Source: Linderina pennispora (lineage: Eukaryota > Kickxellomycota > Kickxellomycetes > Kickxellales > Kickxellaceae). Taken from it: a stretch of 64,000 bases of DNA. The stretch is from the NCBI RefSeq assembly GCF_002104995.1, contig NW_024468254.1, positions 1,054,001 through 1,118,000 on the forward strand, in the 5' to 3' direction. Below are positions 18,672 to 27,576 of this stretch, in pieces (the stretch's first letter is position 1; every line of letters starts with the position of its first letter). The notes under the pieces are model-generated. The model did no database searches. It had not been told where the DNA came from and saw nothing but the letters and a program-made list of their open reading frames with translations. The translations under genes were made by a program, and so were the position numbers.

Positions 18672-21224
18672 ATGACATCGACACCGGACGGGGCGGCACC
18701 AGATGCAATCACAGAGTCAAATGCCGATGCGCTGGCCACCTTCAAGCCAAGTGCTCGGGCATGGGTCTATGCAGTGTTCTTCACCACGATCAGTGCCCTA
18801 ATTGCGCCGCTGTTTCTGTATCGCACATACAGCATGCCGTTTTCCCCGCTGTTTATACCAGTTTTGATATATCCGATATGTCGACGCACGCTGCAAAGAA
18901 CGCCTGAACACCCACAGTCGTCCTCAGCCTCCATCTGGACAGCCGGCGGATTCATGAATCATCTACAGTGGTGCACGGAGCACTGGTATCTAAAGGCATT
19001 TTCGCGCGAGGAAATGGTGTGGATCACGTCGATGGTCGCAGCCGGCGGCAGTCTTGCACCAGCGTATCTGTGGATCGCTACGGTGGATTCGGACTTTGGC
19101 GGGCCGGTCAACTCGTGGATGAAGCTGGCACTGGTGATCGGCACGCAGGTGTTTGGGTGGTCGCTAGGCCAAATGTTTCGCCACGTTTTTGTCGGTCACG
19201 GCCACGGGATGGTCTGGCCCGATGTTATGCCTCTATCGTACTTGATACAAACACTATTTCCACAGGACCGCCGGGCACTTTCACAGAGTAGGCGCACCAG
19301 CGGGTGGCTAGAGAGCGGGTCTGACGAAGAATTAATAGGGGAAGCTGGATCTTTCGATAGAAGCAACACCGCCACCATCGGCCAATTTCCGACCCCCGCC
19401 CGCAAGCGCAGGCTGGCGCTGTTCACGGCAGTCGCATTCGTCTACCAGGTGATACTGAGCTTTATTGCGCCCATTTTCAAATCGCTGTGCCTGCTATGCA
19501 TTTGGGCGCCTACAAACCGGCTTCTTGGCGTTTTCGGCTCTGGGTGGGACGGCGCAGGAATCTTGTCGCTCACATTTGACTGGGAGGCGCTGGGAACGCT
19601 GGGGCCGTTGGTGTCGCCGCTGTGGGCTCAGCTGCACTTTTACGGTGGTGCGCTGCTGATGATGTACGTGCTGACGCCGGTCGGCTGGACACTGAACTGG
19701 TGGCAGTCCAAGAGCCTGCCGATTGTCTCGATGAACGTGTTTGACAATACCGGCAAAACGTACCAGATATCGCAGATCAATAGCACGATGACTGCAGAGG
19801 GAATCAAGTTTCGCAACTATTCGCCTGTGCGACTGTCGGTAAACAGCGCCTTGGGGTATATCTGCGCAGTGGCAGCTATCACGGCAGCAGTCACACACCT
19901 GCTGCTCTGGCACCGCGAGTGGCTCGGCGGGGCACTGCGAGAGCTGTTCCAGACCCTCTGGATCATCGTGGATCCGCGGCCACTAGTGAGGCGCCCGCGC
20001 ACTAGACGCCCGCCATTGCCAGAGGCAGACATGGGCTCAGCTGATACTGTGCTTGAAGAAGCGCCTATGCTGCAGTGGTGGTGGCTCTCCAGCAGAGTTT
20101 TGAGCAAGGCGGTTCGGGCGTGTTTGCTGGTTCTGTCTGTGGGATTCGCTGTCCTGACACCGTACTTTGGTATATCAGCACTGAATGGCTGGCAGATCGC
20201 GCTTGCCCTGGGGTGGTCGTTCGTCATGACCATCCCAACGGGGTTTGTCGAGGCGGTCGCGGGATTCACGCTGCCTATGGACCTGCTCCCGCACATCATC
20301 GGCGGATGGCTGCGCCAGCCCGGATCGCCTATCGAGACCAGCTACTTTCACATGTGGGCGACAGTGCCGACAAGTGTGGCATTGGGGTGGGCCGGCGTAC
20401 GCAGCTTCCAGCTTGCCCACCATTGCACGGCTGCGGTGCAACATGTTGGCAACAATCGGGATGACGGGGACAATGGACACCACGAAAACAATAGAGACAG
20501 CAAGAAGCCGACGATAGCAGAGGCCGAAGGCACTGCGCAGGGACTGCCTTCCCAATGCCGACTGGCATGGATAGGCAGAGGCACGCTTATCGGCGTTGTG
20601 TGGGGCGCCTGCATGAACCACCTCGTATATGTCGCGCTGAGCTTCGACCCCGCGCAGCTGAGCGACAAGACCTCGCAGGTTGGCTGGCGCGAGCCAGGGG
20701 AGATAGCGAGGGCACCGGCATCGCTGAGCTCGGAGCTCGTTGTTTGGGGCATCGTGGGCCCGCGTTCGATATTTGCTGCCGACAGCCCATACCGGCTGCT
20801 GTTCCTGCAAGGCCTGATGATCGGAGTGGCTGCCCCGCTGTTCCTGGCATGCGTCAGCCTGCTGTGCACACGCTGCTTATGCAAGCTGCGCCCCAATCGG
20901 ATCACCGCATGTGTTGGGGCAATCTGCGCGCAGGTGCAGGTCCCGCTCATTCTCACAGGCATGGTTGCGGTCCCGGGGCTGCCAGCAAACTTTATTGTGA
21001 CTGGGCTTGCGGCCGCGGTCGCCGGGCAATCGTGGTTCCGCCACAGGGGGCTCAGACTGGTAGACCGATCGCTGTTCAGCGCTGCCATGGACACAGGAAC
21101 CAGATGCGCGGTCGCGGCTCTGTTTTCTATTGGGCAGATCCTCGCGTACCAGAGGCGGCCGCTGCTGTTTGCCGAATGGTGGGGCAACACGTCGGGCAGC
21201 ATCGAGCACTGCGCCGCGTGGTAG
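18672..21224 (+). CDS. Divergent oligopeptide transporter (OPT superfamily), 850 aa
   Basis: A polytopic membrane protein with many hydrophobic helices (first: VYAVFFTTISALIAPLFLY) and the OPT order of segments, including WQIALALGWSFVMTIPTGFVEA-type helices and a final WWGNTSGSIEHC matching the C-terminal WWGN of the three OPTs at 24-33 kb. It is clearly distant from them. The NPGPF-x-x-K-E-H motif of peptide transporters is replaced by MNHLQWCTEHWYLKAF, and a long hydrophilic loop rich in Asn, Asp and His (NNRDDGDNGHHENNRD) is inserted. The substrate is uncertain: peptides, peptide derivatives or metal conjugates. No introns. Divergent from uricase. Confidence 0.85.
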   Translation: MTSTPDGAAPDAITESNADALATFKPSARAWVYAVFFTTISALIAPLFLYRTYSMPFSPLFIPVLIYPICRRTLQRTPEHPQSSSASIWTAGGFMNHLQWCTEHWYLKAFSREEMVWITSMVAAGGSLAPAYLWIATVDSDFGGPVNSWMKLALVIGTQVFGWSLGQMFRHVFVGHGHGMVWPDVMPLSYLIQTLFPQDRRALSQSRRTSGWLESGSDEELIGEAGSFDRSNTATIGQFPTPARKRRLALFTAVAFVYQVILSFIAPIFKSLCLLCIWAPTNRLLGVFGSGWDGAGILSLTFDWEALGTLGPLVSPLWAQLHFYGGALLMMYVLTPVGWTLNWWQSKSLPIVSMNVFDNTGKTYQISQINSTMTAEGIKFRNYSPVRLSVNSALGYICAVAAITAAVTHLLLWHREWLGGALRELFQTLWIIVDPRPLVRRPRTRRPPLPEADMGSADTVLEEAPMLQWWWLSSRVLSKAVRACLLVLSVGFAVLTPYFGISALNGWQIALALGWSFVMTIPTGFVEAVAGFTLPMDLLPHIIGGWLRQPGSPIETSYFHMWATVPTSVALGWAGVRSFQLAHHCTAAVQHVGNNRDDGDNGHHENNRDSKKPTIAEAEGTAQGLPSQCRLAWIGRGTLIGVVWGACMNHLVYVALSFDPAQLSDKTSQVGWREPGEIARAPASLSSELVVWGIVGPRSIFAADSPYRLLFLQGLMIGVAAPLFLACVSLLCTRCLCKLRPNRITACVGAICAQVQVPLILTGMVAVPGLPANFIVTGLAAAVAGQSWFRHRGLRLVDRSLFSAAMDTGTRCAVAALFSIGQILAYQRRPLLFAEWWGNTSGSIEHCAAW

Positions 21225-21513
21225 GCCGGCCCGCTGCGGTTGCACGGGCAAGAGTCGCAGTGCTCGGAAACGAGTGGCAAAAGGACATGCGCGAATCGTG
21301 TTGATAAATTACAGAAGGAAAGAGATTGAAAATAATAGTTCTAAACGCGAGGATCGTGGCGGGCGCAGCAGATCGGCAACAAGCACAGGCAAAAGCCGCT
21401 CTCTAGAGACGCTAGCAGCTTTCTAACCCCCAACTGGCTTCTCTCCTGCCTGTTTCTAAGTGACGGTCTTGCTCCCCCCCCCCAAAAAAAAAACGGAGCT
21501 TGCGTTTTTTTAA

Positions 21514-22506
21514 TTACGAAGAATTGGCCGAGATTGCGGCACTGCTCTTGCGCTTTTTCGACGCAGACGGTGCCTCAGGGCTCTTGCTGTTCAGCTTGCC
21601 GCTCTTTTCGAGCTCAGCGATTTCGGCAGCAGTCAGGAAGCGGCCGCCAGGACCGCGCGGGCGACGCATGGCGTGGCGATGGCGCGACTCGTGCAGATAC
21701 GGCTTCCGCTTGGCGTTGAGCTTGTGCTCGGCGGCCAGACGGGCACGGGCCTCGCGGCGCTTCATGATGCGGTGGTACTGCTTTGCGTTGACGTAGATGG
21801 GGTCCTCGTCGCGTGCGGCGAGATTTGCCTGCTGGACAAACCCCGTGCTACTGCTGTTAGGGGGCAGGGGCTGCGGGGGCAGTTGCGTGACGAACTGCTG
21901 GGCCTGCGGGGACGACATGGCCGCTGTGCGGTACATGTCCTTTAGGCGCTCCGGCGACATCTGCTTCTGCTGGTGCTGGTGCAGCTGCTGCTGCAGCGGG
22001 ACATCAGCCTGGATCCCCGGCGGAGCTGCCGGCGTGCCGGGTGTGCTTGGAAGCGGCTGCTGCTGCGGCTGTGTTTGTTGCGGCTGCTGGTAGAACTGGG
22101 GCTGGGGCGTGCTGTGCATGCCAGGCTGTTGCTGGCCATGGGCAGAGGCCATGGCGGCAGCAGCGGCAGCGGCAGCAGCAGCAGCGGGGTTGTTGTCAAA
22201 GGCGCCCATGGTGGGAAACATCATCTGCGCCTGGGCTGCATGTGTGATCGGGATCGAGTGCATCGGGCCACTGGCAGCCACAGCAGCGGCAGCGGCAGCA
22301 GCCACAGAGATCGTCGTTACCGGCTGCTGGGTCGCCAGCAGCGCATGGTGGTGGTCTGTAGGTATCGATGCGTGGTGGTGGTGATAGTTGGCTTGGCTGT
22401 ACATCTGAGCGGCGTTGGCAACGGATCCACCTACAGACATGGAAGCGCTCTGTGGCGTTGTCTGTGCGCTGAGCGGGTACGGGTACTGGTCGCTGGCGTG
22501 GATCAT
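21514..22506 (-). CDS. HAP2: CCAAT-binding factor subunit HAP2 / NF-YA, 330 aa
   Basis: The NF-YA core occupies about residues 235-291: DEDPIYVNAKQYHRIMKRRE (subunit-association helix) followed by HESRHRHAMRRPRGPGGRFL (minor-groove CCAAT-binding arm). It acts with HAP3 and HAP5 in the nucleus on CCAAT boxes. Upstream is a Gln/His/Ala-rich activation region encoded by CAG/GCN repeats (21960-22330), including poly-Ala runs and poly-Gln. I start at MIHASDQYPYPLS, after a hydrophobic stretch that does not look coding. The same frame stays open to an ATG at 22992, so the 5' end is not certain. The C-terminus has a basic KKRKSS motif. Confidence 0.95.
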   Translation of the reverse strand: MIHASDQYPYPLSAQTTPQSASMSVGGSVANAAQMYSQANYHHHHASIPTDHHHALLATQQPVTTISVAAAAAAAVAASGPMHSIPITHAAQAQMMFPTMGAFDNNPAAAAAAAAAAAMASAHGQQQPGMHSTPQPQFYQQPQQTQPQQQPLPSTPGTPAAPPGIQADVPLQQQLHQHQQKQMSPERLKDMYRTAAMSSPQAQQFVTQLPPQPLPPNSSSTGFVQQANLAARDEDPIYVNAKQYHRIMKRREARARLAAEHKLNAKRKPYLHESRHRHAMRRPRGPGGRFLTAAEIAELEKSGKLNSKSPEAPSASKKRKSSAAISANSS

Positions 22507-23993
22507 GATCTGGCTAAGATAAAAATACGGTGCCAAATAAAGAGAAATATAGCTGTAGTAATGTGCAGAAAAAGTGCTTGGGGACCCAATGAAGAGAACG
22601 GAAGAGAGAAGTTTTTCAACGAGAGAAAAAATACGAGTGGTGGATGCCCGCTTTTGTAACGCGTGAGGATCGGGCGTGAGGAAAGTATTACGCCTGTTCA
22701 AAAAAAAAAAACTAAAATAAAATAAAATAAACGAAGGAGCGGAATTGGCTACGAGAGGGAAAAAACTTTTTTGCTCGTAGTCTTCCCTTTTAGCCAAAGC
22801 GGCAGCACTAGCGCCCGAGCTTGGGTGTGCTTGCGACCCATCGACGATCCCGTCCCCGCAAGAACACTGTGCCAGCAGCTTCCCGTCAGTGTTCTCCTTG
22901 TACCCGTGTATGGAGGAGGCAAGGTAGCAGGGGGTCGTGTCGCACAAACACAAACGCCGTCCGTACCTTATTGAGCTTGCGAACCCACCCATTGGCCGGC
23001 TGCCGCCGTGTCTACGCAGCCCGCTGTTCTACCCCCACCCAAAAAAATTCTTGGCAGCAGCACACGGATGTGACGCGGAGCCTGAGCATCGAAGCGTTCT
23101 GAACCACAATGCTTTATTGCGCCCTCTTTATCTGCAACGCCCGTCCCTTCTCGAAGATGCCCCCGACCAGGCGAAAGGAGGGGACGCAGGCTGCCCTTGT
23201 ATCCCACGTGTATAGTGGGATAGGCCTGGGGTATTTTTAGGCATTCCCTTTTGGCCACTCCTCCATGTAGGTGATCGGATGTTCGTCGTATGGGCGCACC
23301 AACCGGTAGTGTGCCAGTCGAGATATGGCGGGTCTAGATCTCTCGGCATGTTGTCGGCAGCACACTAGCCTAGGGATCTCTAGTATGCTGTATCTGCTGC
23401 AGCTAATCGCAAACTGCTCGGCCCAACGAGCGTTTTATTGTCTTATACACTGCTTGAATCTCGGCAGATTGGCCTGGTTGCTCTGAAGGGCCAGTGACTC
23501 ATCGCGCAGCGCCTTGACTATTCGCAGCACACGGCCAGAATGCAGAGAAGAGAGAGCTTTTCTGCCTTGTCTCGGTGCCTGCTGCGCATGTGCAATGCCA
23601 GAAATACGGGGTTTGATACGGGGCGGCACTAGTACTTTTTTTTGGGCTTCGCTGCAACGGAGCACTCCTTTTGTTTGAGGAGGGTTTCCACCTCGGTGTC
23701 ATTGCCCGCTAGAAAGGCGGCAACATGGCTCGGCACGATCTTTATCTGCAGACAATCGGCGGGAGGAGGGTTCATATGCACTGGCAGGTGGGTTGTGCAA
23801 CAATGGAATCGGAACCGGGGCGGACATGTGAATTCTAGGCTCCCCATTTTGAAAATCCACTGGTGCTGCGCCCTCAACAAGCTGTAAACATTAGGCCATT
23901 GCGATCTATGCTGTGCACAAAAAGCCATGCTGCGCCTCTGTTCATTATGCATTCAACTCCTTGGAAATTTATTGTTGGGAGCCGGGTGCTTGC
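22507..23993. other. Region between HAP2 and the first tandem OPT gene
   Basis: Contains the HAP2 leader and promoter (A-rich run near 22700) and the 3' flank of the OPT gene ending at 23994. Apart from a possible short gene at 23435-23827, I see nothing. Confidence 0.45.
23435..23827 (-). other. Possible short gene, unresolved
   Basis: On the minus strand an ATG at 23827 opens a protein-like stretch (MSAPVPIPLLHNPPASAYEP, continuing to SRRLSADKDR). It is stopped by TGA, but the same reading frame then reopens into a second protein-like stretch (RKALSSLHSGRVLRIVKALR, ending ANLPRFKQCIRQ) whose TAA overlaps an AATAAA-type polyadenylation signal. An undetected intron, a decayed gene or chance could explain this. 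I could not find a frame-preserving intron that removes the TGA. No family recognised. Confidence 0.2.
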
Positions 23994-26234
23994 TTACGAG
24001 GAGATAAAGCCTGTCATCGACAGCGGACAATGGCCATCCGGGCTGTTGCCCCACCATCTGAGCTTGACATGCTCGAAGGCAAAGAAGATGATGATGCCTG
24101 AAATAGCCAGTCCAGAGTCCATGCCTGCCGAGAACGCAAAGGCATAGCGCTGCCACCAGCCATTCCACCGCGAATGGACATACCAGTTGGTGAAAGCGCA
24201 GACGACAAAGAACCACACATAGTCGTGGGTAGGAGCCGGCGGCAGGTTACCCACAACATTGAAGATGACGGCAATGTTGATCTGCGCAACCCACGAGTTC
24301 GGGAATCTCTTGGACAGGTACCAGAAGGGGAAGGGCACAAGCAGGCCGAGAATGAACAGGTAGAGCATGCTGTGGTATGGCGATTCTGTTCCAAACATGC
24401 GCCCAGGGCCGACCAGACCCCAGATAACCGATGCTGAGTAGAACGTATTGGTGTTGATACAGGTAACAGGGTATCCTTCTGGCGTGCACATGCCCTTAAC
24501 TGTAGACATGAGCCAATATGAAACACCGAGCTGCACAAACGCGCAGATAATGGTACCGACGAGCTGCGCAATGAACAGAGAGCGGGGCGGGATCTTCATG
24601 TAGTGGCCAAGCTTCTGGTCTCCGAGCAGCGACAGGGCCTGGGTCATGGTGATGTAGCCGTACACCTTGAATGTGACGTTGGCAATGGGATCGCCTGGCT
24701 TAGCGTAGCCGATGATGAACTCGGTGATCACATTGAGGCCAGGCTGCTGGTTGCTCAGTGCCTGGATGATACCGATGGGGATGGTAAAGATGAAGGGCAG
24801 AGCCGTTGCCAAGACGACATAGTACCAGTTCATCATGTGCCAAACCTCGCACGTCACAATCGACAGTGCAAAGGTGATTGCAAAGGTGACCATGTACCAC
24901 CATTGCGGGACCTCCTTGTAGCGGCGCATCAGCTTCATGTGAATGTCATCATCCATGGACCGCGACTGTCTGAACCGCTGGACAATATCCTTGCCGTGGT
25001 GGAGCGCAATATAGACGATGAGCGTGATGAGACCCGCGAAACCAACACCGTAAGTAAATCCAAACTGGAAGGTCATGCGGAGCGGCCCGTAGTCGGCGTA
25101 TTTTTCTGCGCTGAGGTGCTCGCCGTTCATGACCTGCTCGATATCGTAATCACTGCCGTTGGGCAGGAACAGCTGCGACGTGTAGATGGGCAAGTTGCCT
25201 GCATTCCACGTGTTCTTGTAGTACCCGATTGGCGTTACGATCCATATAAAGAGAACGAAGCCGGCAAAGACATTGCACGCCATCGGGAACGGGCAGGCAA
25301 TCGGTGACTGCGTGTAAGCGTTCGAGATGGTCGACCAGTCGAGAGTCAGCGCCATGAAGCCCAGCCCGTTGTATCCGTCGCCGAGATGGTTGGCAATGAT
25401 GTTGTTCGGAGCAGCAATGCAGAGGATTGGAATCATCGTCAGCGTGGTAAACAGGAACCCAGGAACGATGTAGTAGACGAAGCTGATGACGAAGAAGATC
25501 CAGAAGAACTTTGTGCGCGACATCCTGCCGCCAAAGTTCTGAATCTCGTGGAATGTGCGGAACAGCGTGGCGCTGATCAGCGTAGTTGGCCACAGCATGG
25601 CCGCCGGGTAGACCAGATACTTGCGCGACAGACCGGCAAACGAGTAGCCCATGACTTGCGTTGTCAGACAGAACAGGATTGAAGGGCCGAATCCAAGCGG
25701 GCTCTTGTAGTACAGCTTCTTGATAACCGTGACATCGATACCGTACACCGTGCTGACAGAGGTGCCGGCGAAGATGGAAATGAGCACATGCTCCTTGATG
25801 TTGAACGGCCCGGGGTTCAGCGTCCATTCCTTTCCAAAGGTGCGGAACTTCTTCTTGGGCAGCACCAGCGCCATCAGGTAGCCGCAGGGGAAGGACAGCA
25901 GCTGCACAATGTAGCCACCGAGAAGGATCGGGTTCTGGCGGAAGTAGAAGAACTGGTTCACAAATGCAAGTGCAGCACAGAAGATAATGCCGAGCACCCA
26001 CGAGCGGAACGTCAGGCAGGGCGTGTCTGGATTGTCCTTGTTAGATACCGCAATCCGCACAATCTCGAATGGAGAGTCCTCCTCCTCCTCATTCTCGTCG
26101 AACTGGCCACCCTTCTCGACACCAACACCCTGCTCAGACACCTTCAGGTCTTCCATGGTGCCTGGCTGCTCAAAATCATGCTGCTCTTGCCTGTTTGAGG
26201 ATAGCGCCGCACCAATGCGGTCAATAAACCCCAT
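23994..26234 (-). CDS. Oligopeptide transporter, OPT family, 746 aa (tandem copy 1)
   Basis: Proton-coupled importer of small peptides at the plasma membrane. About 14-16 hydrophobic segments follow an acidic cytosolic N-terminus (EEEEDSPFEIVRIAVSNKD). OPT signatures: TLNPGPFNIKEHVLIS, YVVLATALPFIFTIPIGIIQ, ALSNQQPGLNVITEFIIGYA, KVYGYITMTQALSLLGDQKL, VIWGLVGPGRMFG, and the SRSMDDDIH-KLMRRYKEVPQWWY cytosolic loop. Full length for the family. Same orientation as two close paralogues (27577 and 30616). TATA-like element at 26416, 180 bp upstream of the ATG. No introns. Confidence 0.96.
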   Translation of the reverse strand: MGFIDRIGAALSSNRQEQHDFEQPGTMEDLKVSEQGVGVEKGGQFDENEEEEDSPFEIVRIAVSNKDNPDTPCLTFRSWVLGIIFCAALAFVNQFFYFRQNPILLGGYIVQLLSFPCGYLMALVLPKKKFRTFGKEWTLNPGPFNIKEHVLISIFAGTSVSTVYGIDVTVIKKLYYKSPLGFGPSILFCLTTQVMGYSFAGLSRKYLVYPAAMLWPTTLISATLFRTFHEIQNFGGRMSRTKFFWIFFVISFVYYIVPGFLFTTLTMIPILCIAAPNNIIANHLGDGYNGLGFMALTLDWSTISNAYTQSPIACPFPMACNVFAGFVLFIWIVTPIGYYKNTWNAGNLPIYTSQLFLPNGSDYDIEQVMNGEHLSAEKYADYGPLRMTFQFGFTYGVGFAGLITLIVYIALHHGKDIVQRFRQSRSMDDDIHMKLMRRYKEVPQWWYMVTFAITFALSIVTCEVWHMMNWYYVVLATALPFIFTIPIGIIQALSNQQPGLNVITEFIIGYAKPGDPIANVTFKVYGYITMTQALSLLGDQKLGHYMKIPPRSLFIAQLVGTIICAFVQLGVSYWLMSTVKGMCTPEGYPVTCINTNTFYSASVIWGLVGPGRMFGTESPYHSMLYLFILGLLVPFPFWYLSKRFPNSWVAQINIAVIFNVVGNLPPAPTHDYVWFFVVCAFTNWYVHSRWNGWWQRYAFAFSAGMDSGLAISGIIIFFAFEHVKLRWWGNSPDGHCPLSMTGFISS

Positions 26235-27576
26235 GCTGCTGGTTTGGTGGTTTAAAGAGAAAAGAAATAGTATTAATTAAATAAGGTGAACTAGTAGTGA
26301 AAAGGCACTCCGTTTAGCAAAAACAATACCAAAATGAAGGGGAGTGAGGAGGCAGATGGAGAGAATCGTGTAGTGCTCAAGATGCAAGGCACCCCGCAAC
26401 AGAAAAACTGCGCCCTTATATACGCACCGTGCTAACCACAACAAATAGTAAACTTGGGGGAGGCAGTGTAGTCCCTCTTTTGCACACTGCTCCTGTAGCA
26501 GACATACTCAGAACAAAGGAAACATAGAACGCCCAGCCCCTAGACATGCGTGCGATAATTGCAATAGATTTTGCATATAGGCGTTCTATCTGGCAATGCG
26601 GTAGGCAGATCAACATGGCAATCCATGATTTTGTTTTCTGGTCAAAAAGGGGACAAGCGCGCGAAATTCTCGTCTCTTATAGCTGACAGTTGCTCGGACA
26701 TCCATCACATGGGCGTGCTGGCCCCTAGCGATGGCGTTTGTAGTGGCCGTATGCCAGATTGCGGACTTGATGCGAGTTCCGACTTGGCAGACTAGTCTGT
26801 GTAATGAAAATCCAACCTGGGTGTGCAAATCAGCGATGGCAGTGATGGCAGTGATGGTGGTGTGGGGGGCGTACATGTACTTGGGAAGGGAGAAACCGCC
26901 AGAGAAGCATGCTGCATAGCCATAGAATCGTCTGTACGACTGCAGCGCTCCTGTCCCCACGCTTGCTGCACTTGTCGCGTAATAATGGCCACCATAAAGA
27001 GAGGAGCATCTGATGGGCAATCGTTGCGCCTTTACAGATGGTCTCATGATAGTCGGCATTCTGGCACGGCGCTTCCATCCGGATGGGGAGTGTCTGGGGA
27101 CATATGCTGCTGCATCGCCGATGGAGGGGCGCAGTGGACGGCCGGAGGCCAGCATTGAAGCATGGCCAGTCCTGCTTTGCACAGCGTATGCCTCTGGCAT
27201 AATTCGCTGCAATGATAGGTGGGTCTGGCTTCTATCGAGAAGCACATGACAGGCGAGATTCAAGGCAAATCGCAGTTTTCGCAGCTGCCAAAAATCGAGC
27301 GAAAAGGGTAAGGCGACCAAATGTCTACCTGCCCTATGATGGCCAATCGTCCCTGCCCAGTGAGAATGGTAGCAGAGAGGGACCCTGTTGCATGCAGTTC
27401 GTTGCTTGGCATCGGCTTACCGTGAGAAAAAGGACCCACCAAACCCGCATTGCCATCGGCCATGTAGGTCCTCTCCACTCTGAACGGCATGTCCGCAAAG
27501 GAACAACGATGGCCATTGAAAACAGGTAGGGTTAATTATAGTCGTTTTGTAAAAATAGAGGCTACCGGAGAATAGA
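26235..27576. other. Intergenic between OPT copies 1 and 2
   Basis: 1.3 kb. Carries the promoter of copy 1 (proximal part) and the 3' flank of copy 2. A 236-codon open frame (26610-27320, minus) has no ATG at its head and no conserved pattern. I treat it as noise. Confidence 0.5.
26416..26422 (-). promoter_or_regulatory. TATA-like element of OPT copy 1
   Basis: TATATAA on the minus strand, about 180 bp upstream of the ATG at 26234. Confidence 0.4.

Noticed and set aside
21960-22330. CAG/GCN repeats as a possible microsatellite locus
   Set aside because: They code in frame for the Gln/His/Ala activation region of HAP2, so they are ordinary low-complexity coding sequence.
26610-27320. 236-codon minus frame between OPT copies 1 and 2
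   Set aside because: No ATG at the head, composition unlike the neighbouring genes, no hydrophobic or domain pattern.
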